Below the pieces are notes generated by a model. That model saw only the letters and a list, made by a program, of their open reading frames with translations. It made no database searches and had not been told where the DNA came from. This document shows, piece by piece, positions 8,233 through 13,896 of a stretch of 16,566 bases of DNA. Made by a program: the position numbers and the translations under genes. Location of the stretch: the NCBI GenBank assembly GCA_005885115.1, contig VAXX01000220.1:1-16566 (forward strand). Reading direction: 5' to 3'. Within the stretch, counting starts at the first letter, position 1, and the number at the start of each line of letters is the position of its first letter. The stretch is from Actinomycetota bacterium (GTDB taxonomy: Bacteria; Actinomycetota; Actinomycetes; Mycobacteriales; Micromonosporaceae).

Positions 8233-9981
8233 TTATCCGTGCTTTTCGCGCGCCGCCACGGCCAGTAGCTCCTCTGCGTGGGCGATACCCAGGTCGGAGT
8301 CGGGCAACCCCGCCAGCATCCGGGCCAGTTCCCGGGCGCGTTCGGTGTCCTCGACCACGCGTACCCCGCTGGTGGTGACCGCGCCGCCGGTGTCCTTGGC
8401 CACCACGAGGTGCCGGTCGGCGAACGCGGCGACCTGGGGCAGGTGCGTCACCACGAGCACCTGGTGCGCCCGGGCCAGCCGGGCCAGCCGCCGGCCGATC
8501 TCGACCGCGGCCCGGCCGCCGACCCCCGCGTCGACCTCGTCGAACACCAGCGTCGGCGGGCCACCGGCGCCGGCGAAGACCACCTCGATCGCGAGCATCA
8601 CCCGGGACAGCTCGCCACCGGAGGCGCCCTTCTGCAGCGGCAGCGCCGGGGCGCCCGGATGGGCCAGCAGCTTCAGCTCCACCTCGTCGGCGCCGTCGGG
8701 CCCGATGCCGCACTCGGTACCGGCGACGGTCAGGCTCGGCTCACCCCTACCCACGGCGCGGGGGGTGACCGCGACCTGTACCCGCGCGTGCGGCATGGCG
8801 AGCCCGGCCAGTTCCACGGTCACCGCGTCGGCGAACCGGCCGGCCGCCTCGATCCGGGCGGCGCGTACCCGGGCGGCCAGCTCGGCCACCTCACCGGCCA
8901 GGCGTACCCGCTCCCGGTCCAGCTCCTCCAGCAGCTCGTCGGAGGTGTCCAGCTCGGACAGCCGGGTCCGGGCGTGCTCGGCCCAGGCGATCACCCCGTC
9001 GACGTCCTCGGCGTACTTGCGGGTCAGCGCCCGTAGCGCCGCCCGGCGCTCGTAGATCTCCTGGAGCCGGTCCGGGTCGGCGTCGAGCGCGTCGAGGTAC
9101 CCGCCGAGCTCGACCGAGATGTCGCCGGCCAGCGTGGCGACCTCGTCCAACCGCCCGGCCAGTTCACCGAGCAGACTGTCCACAGTGGACTGTGTCTCCA
9201 GCGTCCGCCGGGCCAGGGCGAGCAGGCTGGTGACGTCGGGCGCCTCGTCGCCGCTGCCGGCGAGCGCGGCATGGGCCACCTGCGCGGCGGTACGCAGTCC
9301 CTCGGCGTGCTCCAGCCGCTGCGCCTCGGCCTTGAGCGCGTCGTCCTCACCCGGCTGCGGATCCACCCGGGTGATCTCGTCGAGCCCCAGGCGCAGCAGG
9401 TCGGCCTCCTGGCTGCGCTCCCGGGCGTTGCGCCGCCGGTCGGCCAGGTCGTCCTCGACCGCGCGCCACTGCCCGTACCGCTCGCGGAGCTGGGCCAGCA
9501 GCTTGTCGTGATCGGGCCCGGCGAAGCGGTCCAGCGCGCCGCGCTGTTCGGCCGGGCGCAGCAGCCGGAGCTGGTCGGACTGACCGTGTACGGCCACCAC
9601 CTGCTCACCCAGCTCGCCGAGCACCGCAACCGGTACCGACCGGCCGCCGACGTGGGCCCGGGAGCGCCCCTCGGCCGTCACGGTACGGGCGAGCAGGACG
9701 CTGCCGTCCTCGTCGGGCTCGGAGCCCGCGTCGACGACCCGCTCGGCCACGCTCGCCGCCACCGCCCCGGTCAACCGCAGCCGACCCTCGACCACCGCCC
9801 GGCCCGGCTCGGCGCGTACCCGCGCGGCGTCGGCCCGCCCGCCGAACAGCAGCCCGAGCCCGGTGACGACCATCGTCTTGCCGGCGCCGGTCTCGCCGGT
9901 GATGACGTTCATCCCGCGGGTCAGCGGGAGCGTGGTGTCCTCGATCACCCCGAGGCCGGTGATGCGTAGCTCCTCCAGCAC
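8233..9981 (-). CDS. recN: DNA repair protein RecN (SMC-like ATPase)
   Basis: RecN is an SMC-family ATPase that acts early in recombinational repair of double-strand breaks. The 582-aa product is the normal length for actinobacteria. Walker A GETGAGKT is at 29-36, the Q-loop region HGQSDQ at 132-137, a long Arg/Glu/Leu-rich coiled-coil section at about 160-390, the ABC signature KGASGGELSR at 451-460 and Walker B TLVFDE at 477-482. The chosen start is GTG 9981 (VLEELRITGLG), with a weak AGG a few bases upstream. It lies 37 bp after the NAD kinase gene and 53 bp before steA, in the order conserved in mycobacteria. I saw no clear SOS box in front of it, so its expression probably follows the operon. 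Confidence 0.97.
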   Translation of the reverse strand: MLEELRITGLGVIEDTTLPLTRGMNVITGETGAGKTMVVTGLGLLFGGRADAARVRAEPGRAVVEGRLRLTGAVAASVAERVVDAGSEPDEDGSVLLARTVTAEGRSRAHVGGRSVPVAVLGELGEQVVAVHGQSDQLRLLRPAEQRGALDRFAGPDHDKLLAQLRERYGQWRAVEDDLADRRRNARERSQEADLLRLGLDEITRVDPQPGEDDALKAEAQRLEHAEGLRTAAQVAHAALAGSGDEAPDVTSLLALARRTLETQSTVDSLLGELAGRLDEVATLAGDISVELGGYLDALDADPDRLQEIYERRAALRALTRKYAEDVDGVIAWAEHARTRLSELDTSDELLEELDRERVRLAGEVAELAARVRAARIEAAGRFADAVTVELAGLAMPHARVQVAVTPRAVGRGEPSLTVAGTECGIGPDGADEVELKLLAHPGAPALPLQKGASGGELSRVMLAIEVVFAGAGGPPTLVFDEVDAGVGGRAAVEIGRRLARLARAHQVLVVTHLPQVAAFADRHLVVAKDTGGAVTTSGVRVVEDTERARELARMLAGLPDSDLGIAHAEELLAVAAREKHG

Positions 9982-10018
9982 GAACCTGAGGGTAGTGCAG
10001 GGGTGTGACAGGTGCTAC

Positions 10019-10912
10019 TCAGCCACCCGTGCGGGGCGCGCCGCGCCAGCCGTCGACCGGGAGTGCGAACTTGGCGACCAGCCGGTCGGTGAACGGGCGG
10101 GGGCGCAGGCGGACCACCCGTACGGGCAGCTCACCGCGGCGTACCGTGACGACCGACCCGGCCTGGACGTCGAAGACCCGCCGGCCGTCGCAGCACAGGA
10201 CGGCGCTGGTCGTGTACGGGTCGACGGTGATCCGGATGGTCGAGGTCGGCGCGGTCACCACGGCCCGGCTGAACAGCGCGTGGGCGCTGATCGGCACCAG
10301 GAGCAGCGCCTCGACCTCGGGCCACACCACCGGGCCGCCGGCCGAGAAGGCGTACGCGGTCGAGCCGGTCGGGGTCGCGCAGACCACACCGTCGCAGCCG
10401 TACCGGGACAGGGCCCGCCCGTCGATGTCCACGAGCACCTCGAGCATCCGTTCCCGGGCGCCCTTCTCCACGCTGACCTCGTTGAGCGCCCAGGACCGTA
10501 CCGGTGCCCGGTCCCGCTGCTCGATCGTCACGTCGAGGGTCAGCCGCTCGTCTACCGAGTAGACGCCCCGGACGACGTGGTCCACCGCGGTGTCCATGTC
10601 CTCGATCTCGGCCTCGGCGAGGAACCCCACCTTGCCGAGGTTGACCCCGAGCAGCGGTACCTTCGCCGGCCGGGCCAGTTCGGCCGCGCGCAGCAGCGTA
10701 CCGTCGCCGCCCAGCGCGATCACGATCTCCACGCCCTCGGCGGCGTGCGGGCCGGTGACCGGCGCGACGCCGGGCAGGGCGAGGTCCCCGGCCTCCTCCG
10801 CGATGACGCGCACCGCGAAGCCGGCGTCGAGCAGGTCGGCGATCACGGTGCGGCCGTGCGCCGTACTGTCCTTCCGCCCGGTGTGGGTGACCACCAACGC
10901 TTCGCGACTCAC
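10019..10912 (-). CDS. nadK: NAD kinase
   Basis: NAD kinase phosphorylates NAD to NADP in the cytosol, here presumably with ATP or polyphosphate as in the M. tuberculosis enzyme PpnK. The 297-aa protein has the two diagnostic motifs: GGDGTLLRA (68-76) and, in the second domain, NEVSVEKG plus the glycine-rich stretch CATPTGSTAYAFSAGGP that binds NAD. Length is typical. GTG 10912 is the start and overlaps the tlyA stop by 4 bp (GTGA), so the gene is probably translated by coupling; there is no good Shine-Dalgarno site. The link tlyA-nadK-recN is widely conserved in Gram-positive bacteria. The assignment is firm. Confidence 0.97.
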   Translation of the reverse strand: MSREALVVTHTGRKDSTAHGRTVIADLLDAGFAVRVIAEEAGDLALPGVAPVTGPHAAEGVEIVIALGGDGTLLRAAELARPAKVPLLGVNLGKVGFLAEAEIEDMDTAVDHVVRGVYSVDERLTLDVTIEQRDRAPVRSWALNEVSVEKGARERMLEVLVDIDGRALSRYGCDGVVCATPTGSTAYAFSAGGPVVWPEVEALLLVPISAHALFSRAVVTAPTSTIRITVDPYTTSAVLCCDGRRVFDVQAGSVVTVRRGELPVRVVRLRPRPFTDRLVAKFALPVDGWRGAPRTGG

Positions 10913-11691
10913 GCCACGATGCTACGGAGCGCCTCCTCGTCCAGCGCACCCGCGTCCCGCCGCAGCCACAGGAAGAACTCGACGTTGCCGGAGGGGCCGG
11001 GCAGCGGGCTGCGCTCCACGCCCGCCACACCGAAGCCGAGTCCGGCGGCGGCCGCCGCGACGTCGCGGACCGCGTGGGCCCGCAGCTCCGGCTCGCGGAC
11101 CACGCCACCGGCGCCGACCCGCTCCCGGCCGACCTCGAACTGCGGCTTGACCATCGGGACCAGATCGCCGTCGGGGGTGAGGCAGCCGGCGAGCGCCGGC
11201 AGGACCAGGCGCAGCGAGATGAAGGACAGGTCGGCTACGACCAGGTCGGCCGGGCCGCCGATCGTGTCAGCGGTGAGGGTACGCACATTGCAGCGGTCCA
11301 GTACCCGTACCCGCGGGTCGGTCCGCAGTGACCAGGCCAGTTGCCCGTACCCGACGTCCACCGCCACCACCTCGGCGGCGCCGGCGCGCAGCAGGACGTC
11401 GGTGAAGCCGCCCGTCGAGGCGCCCGCGTCCAGACAGCGGCGGCCGGTGACGGTCAGCCCGAACCCGGCCAGCGCACCGGCGAGCTTGTGCCCGCCCCGG
11501 GACACGTACGTGGGGGACCCGTCGTCGCGTACCCGTACCGGGTCGGCGGGGTCCACCATGGCCGCGGGCTTGGCGGCGGCGGTCCCGCGTACCTCGACCC
11601 GGCCGGCCGCGATCAGCTCGGCGGCCTGCTCCCGCGAGCGGGCCAGGCCGCGCCGCACCAGTTCCGCGTCCAGCCGGGTACGCCGAGCCAT
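10909..11691 (-). CDS. tlyA: TlyA rRNA 2'-O-methyltransferase (16S/23S, cytidine)
   Basis: TlyA methylates the 2'-OH of cytidines in 16S and 23S rRNA (C1409 and C1920 in E. coli numbering) using SAM; in mycobacteria its loss gives capreomycin resistance. The 260-aa protein has an N-terminal S4 RNA-binding domain (about 3-60, RLDAELVRRGLARSREQA) and an FtsJ/RrmJ-type methyltransferase domain. The SAM-binding segment is DAGASTGGFTDVLL (88-101). The K-D-K-E catalytic set is visible as K69 (SRGGHKL), D154 (VVADLSFIS), K182 (VKPQFEVG) and E238 (NVEFFLW). The start ATG 11691 overlaps the upstream stop by one base (TGATG). The assignment is firm. Confidence 0.97.
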   Translation of the reverse strand: MARRTRLDAELVRRGLARSREQAAELIAAGRVEVRGTAAAKPAAMVDPADPVRVRDDGSPTYVSRGGHKLAGALAGFGLTVTGRRCLDAGASTGGFTDVLLRAGAAEVVAVDVGYGQLAWSLRTDPRVRVLDRCNVRTLTADTIGGPADLVVADLSFISLRLVLPALAGCLTPDGDLVPMVKPQFEVGRERVGAGGVVREPELRAHAVRDVAAAAAGLGFGVAGVERSPLPGPSGNVEFFLWLRRDAGALDEEALRSIVA

Positions 11692-11876
11692 CAGCTCTGG
11701 TCGATGGCGGCCAGGGTCTGGGACAGCGCGCGGTACGCCTGCTCGTACACCGGCACCTGCTCGGCCGGGTCGAGGTCGGCGGCCGCGTCGAGGTCGGCGA
11801 GCGCCGCGTCGAGCGCGGGGTGCTCGGGCTGCGGCTCGGGCTGCGGCTCGGGCGCCTCGGGTACCGGTACCGTCAT
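11691..11876 (-). CDS. Small conserved protein, Rv1693-like
   Basis: This 61-aa open frame lies exactly where M. tuberculosis carries the 58-aa conserved hypothetical Rv1693, just before tlyA. It has a Pro/Glu-rich N-terminal stretch (PEAPEPQPEPQPEH, residues 6-19) and a short helical, acidic C-terminal half (ALDAALADLDAAADLDPAEQ, then VYEQAYRALSQTLAAIDQS). There is no membrane segment or known motif. ATG 11876 overlaps the upstream gene stop by 4 bp (ATGA) and GGGG lies about 5 nt upstream. Its stop overlaps the tlyA start, which argues strongly that it is translated. Function is unknown; it could tune translation of tlyA by coupling. Confidence 0.8.
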   Translation of the reverse strand: MTVPVPEAPEPQPEPQPEHPALDAALADLDAAADLDPAEQVPVYEQAYRALSQTLAAIDQS

Positions 11877-12532
11877 GCCTGCCCCGTCACCGGCGCGGAC
11901 GTCTTGCGGGCCACGGCCTTCTTCGCCGGGGCCTTCTTCGCCACCGCCTTTGACGCCACCGCCTTCTTGGCCACCGGGGTCGCCTTCTTCGCCGGCGCCG
12001 GGGTCGGCTCGGTATCCCCGGCCGCCGCCGCGACCACCTCAGCCACCTCCGGCACCACCTGCGCCGCGGGCTGTACCGGACCGGCGACCTTCTTCGCCAC
12101 CGCCTTCGACGGCACGGCCTTCTTCGCGACCGCCTTCTTCGCGACCGCCTTGCGGGCCAGCGGCTCCGGCGTGTCGTCGACCGGCCGCAGCGGCGTCACC
12201 GGCGCGGGCATGGTGCCCCGACCCCGACCGTTCTTCGCCTCCTCCAGCTCCTGCTCGAGCTCCTTCACCCGGGAGGTCAGCGCGCCGACCTCCTCGGCGG
12301 TGGCGAGCCCCACCTTACCCAGGGCCTGTTCGAGCTCGAAGCGGACCAGCCGGGACAGCGCCTCGCGGTTGGCCAGGCCGGTGCTGACCAGCTCCTCGGC
12401 CATCGACTGGAGCTGCTCGGCGGTCGCGCTGCCCCGCCCGACCAGCTTGCGGGCCACCTTGGTGGCCTTCTTGCGGGACGTCTCGGTCAGCCCGAGCGCC
12501 AAGTCCAGATATGCCCGCCACGCGTCCTGCAT
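11873..12532 (-). CDS. Phasin-like coiled-coil protein with H1-like Ala/Lys tail
   Basis: This 219-aa protein has two parts. Residues 1-100 are helical and resemble polyhydroxyalkanoate granule-associated (phasin) proteins: DAWRAYLDLALGLTETSRKK at the start and a heptad-like end, LTSRVKELEQELEEAK (85-100). Residues 125-212 are a low-complexity tail of AKKAV-type repeats like histone H1 or the tails of actinobacterial HU proteins. ATG 12532 is chosen because GGGAGGAG (12542-12549) lies 9 nt upstream. ATG 12541 touches that site, and ATG 12559 has only a weak match, so both are less likely. It is the first gene of the minus-strand train and diverges from the SCP2 gene. Granule binding, nucleic acid binding or both are possible; none is shown by the sequence. 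Confidence 0.82.
   Translation of the reverse strand: MQDAWRAYLDLALGLTETSRKKATKVARKLVGRGSATAEQLQSMAEELVSTGLANREALSRLVRFELEQALGKVGLATAEEVGALTSRVKELEQELEEAKNGRGRGTMPAPVTPLRPVDDTPEPLARKAVAKKAVAKKAVPSKAVAKKVAGPVQPAAQVVPEVAEVVAAAAGDTEPTPAPAKKATPVAKKAVASKAVAKKAPAKKAVARKTSAPVTGQA
11897..12160 (-). repeat. Degenerate repeats encoding the Ala/Lys-rich tail
   Basis: The region encodes residues 125-212 of the phasin-like protein. It contains two clusters of near-repeated units of the form AVAKK, APAKK and AVASK, separated by a Val/Pro/Ala linker. At DNA level the plus strand shows recurring gccttcttcgccaccgcc words. Such arrays change length easily by slippage or recombination. Confidence 0.75.
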
Positions 12533-12541
12533 CGCGCGCAT

Positions 12542-12549
12542 CTCCTCCC
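12542..12549 (-). promoter_or_regulatory. Ribosome binding site that decides the phasin-like start
   Basis: The minus strand reads GGGAGGAG with 9 nt to ATG 12532. ATG 12541 follows with no spacing and so is unlikely to be used. Confidence 0.7.
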
Positions 12550-12693
12550 GTCGCACCATCTGCCTCACACCTCGTTTGACGTCTAGGGGGAGTACAGGTG
12601 ACCACGCTACAAGGCGCACGCCCGCCCGCGGTGCGGTACCGTCCCCGACGCGGGTAACGGATCGACCTCGACCGTCCGCTGGCCTGCACCATC
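12550..12693. promoter_or_regulatory. Divergent intergenic region between phasin-like and SCP2 genes
   Basis: This stretch must hold the promoter of the long minus-strand gene train and any promoter for the plus-strand SCP2 gene. It is locally less GC-rich around 12571-12615. Visible candidates are TTGACG at 12576-12581 on the plus strand, with a GACGTC palindrome at 12578-12583, and TAGCGT (about 12605-12610) on the minus strand as a TANNNT-type -10. Neither has a convincing partner box at the right distance. No protein-coding signal beyond the eroded SCP2 5' end was seen. Confidence 0.35.
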
Positions 12694-12705
12694 AAGGACC
12701 TGGGC

Positions 12706-12915
12706 GTGGCGTTCCACGGGCGGCTGCTCGACGGCCGGTTGGTCGACCTGGCCGACGGCGACGACCCGAAGGCGAGGATCCGGCTGACGGCCACCAGCGA
12801 CGACCTGATCGCGCTCGTCAACGGGCAGCTCGACTTCGCCAGGGCGTGGACCTCGGGCCGGGTGTCGGTCAACGCCAACCCCTTCGACCTGTTGAAGCTA
12901 CGCAAGCTCCTGTAG
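12706..12915 (+). CDS. SCP2-domain protein, short (possibly 5'-eroded)
   Basis: The frame encodes 69 residues ending in FARAWTSGRVSVNANPFDLLKLRKLL, typical of the SCP2 sterol-carrier fold, which makes a hydrophobic tunnel for lipids. Related actinobacterial proteins are about 105-115 aa. In the same frame, family-like sequence continues upstream (RIDLDRPLACTIKDLG, 12658-12705) but is closed by TAA at 12655. The only usable start inside is GTG 12706, with AAGGA 7 nt upstream (12694-12698). It is therefore either a short functional form or a damaged gene. It is the only plus-strand gene here, and its 3' end overlaps the HAD gene by 18 bp tail-to-tail. Ligand and role are unknown. Confidence 0.7.
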   Translation: MAFHGRLLDGRLVDLADGDDPKARIRLTATSDDLIALVNGQLDFARAWTSGRVSVNANPFDLLKLRKLL

Positions 12916-13896
12916 GCCCAGCTCCCGCAGGGCCGCCAGCGCCCCGGGAGAACCGGCGGTGACCGCCGCCGGCGGCGCGTCGCCGGCCCACGCCGCGGCG
13001 CACAGCGCCCGCAGCGCGGCGATGGGGGTACCGTCACCGGCCAGCTCCAGGCCCGCCTCGTGCCGCCGGACCCGCCAGCCTTCGGTACCACTGTCCACAG
13101 TGAACAGTCCGGACAGGTCGGCGGCGAGGTGGGTCGGGCGGTGGTGCGGCGGCGCGGCGAGGACATCCGCGGGGGTACTCACCCCGGTCAGTACGAGCAG
13201 GCTGGCCATCCCGGCCCGGACGGCGCCCTCGATGTCGGTGTCCAGCCGGTCGCCGACGACCAACGGCCGGCTGGCGTGGGTACGCTGGGCGGCCCGCTCG
13301 AACAGCGTGGGCGCCGGCTTTCCGACGACCTCGTCGGGCTGCCGGTCCAGCGCGGTGGCCAGGGCCGCGACCAGGGAACCGTTGCCGGGCAACGGACCGC
13401 GGACCGACGGGAGGGTACGGTCGGCGTTCGTCGCGACCCATAGCGCTCCGGCCCGTACCGCGACACACGCCTCGGCCAGCTCCGGCCAGCCGACCCGCGG
13501 CCCGTACCCCTGGACGACCGCGTCGGGCTTGTCGTCCGCGCTGTCCACCACGGTCAGCCCGACGCCGGTCGCCTCGGTACGCAACGCGTCGGTACCCACG
13601 ACGAGCACCTTCCCGCCCGGCGGCAGCCGCTCGGCGAGTAGGGCGGCGGCGGCCTGCGGTGAGGTGAGCACCTCATCCGCCCGGGCCGGGACACCGAGCC
13701 CGGTCAGCAGCAGCGCGACCTCGTCGGGCCGGCGGGCGGCGTTGTTCGTCGCGTACACCAACGGGGTCGCCCGCTCCCGCAGCCGGTTGACCGCGTCGAC
13801 GGCGCCCGGCACCGGCTCGGTGCCGAGGTAGACCACCCCGTCCAGGTCGAAGATGACCAGGTCGTACCCGTCGACCAACGCCTGACCCGGACTCAC
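12898..13896 (-). CDS. HAD-superfamily phosphatase (HAD-IIA, Rv1692-like)
   Basis: This 332-aa protein is a HAD hydrolase with a IIA-type cap. Motif I FDLDGVVYLG has the nucleophile D17 and acid/base D19, motif II is YATNN (T50), motif III is VGKPAP (K193), and motif IV is GDRLDTDIEGA (D216, D219/D221). A C-terminal extension after about residue 260 makes it longer than NagD-type enzymes (about 250 aa), as in Rv1692 of M. tuberculosis, which was reported as a glycerol-3-phosphate phosphatase. A similar sugar- or glycerol-phosphate substrate is inferred. Translation begins at GTG 13896, overlapping the TPR gene stop by 4 bp, with GGAG about 9 nt upstream. Its last 18 bp overlap the SCP2 gene on the other strand. 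Confidence 0.92.
   Translation of the reverse strand: MSPGQALVDGYDLVIFDLDGVVYLGTEPVPGAVDAVNRLRERATPLVYATNNAARRPDEVALLLTGLGVPARADEVLTSPQAAAALLAERLPPGGKVLVVGTDALRTEATGVGLTVVDSADDKPDAVVQGYGPRVGWPELAEACVAVRAGALWVATNADRTLPSVRGPLPGNGSLVAALATALDRQPDEVVGKPAPTLFERAAQRTHASRPLVVGDRLDTDIEGAVRAGMASLLVLTGVSTPADVLAAPPHHRPTHLAADLSGLFTVDSGTEGWRVRRHEAGLELAGDGTPIAALRALCAAAWAGDAPPAAVTAGSPGALAALRELGLQELA

Noticed and set aside
8180..8713. N-terminal extension of the steA frame
   Set aside because: It overlaps recN out of frame, and AGGA 8 nt before ATG 8179 plus the family length of about 393 aa fix the start.
9176..9190. DnaA-box-like or palindromic site GTCCACAGTGGAC in recN, and CACTGTCCACAGTG at 13089-13102
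   Set aside because: They are single sites within coding sequence, far apart and without clustering or AT-rich DNA, so an origin is not supported.
12533..12619. Longer N terminus for the phasin-like protein (from 12559 or 12619)
   Set aside because: GGGAGGAG is well spaced only for ATG 12532, and the family-like sequence begins at QDAWRAYLDL.
11820..12962. A 380-codon plus-strand frame spanning the phasin-like and SCP2 genes
   Set aside because: It is antisense to the phasin gene for most of its length (Ala/Thr/Phe/Ser repeats mirrored from the Lys tail) and out of frame with the SCP2 domain.
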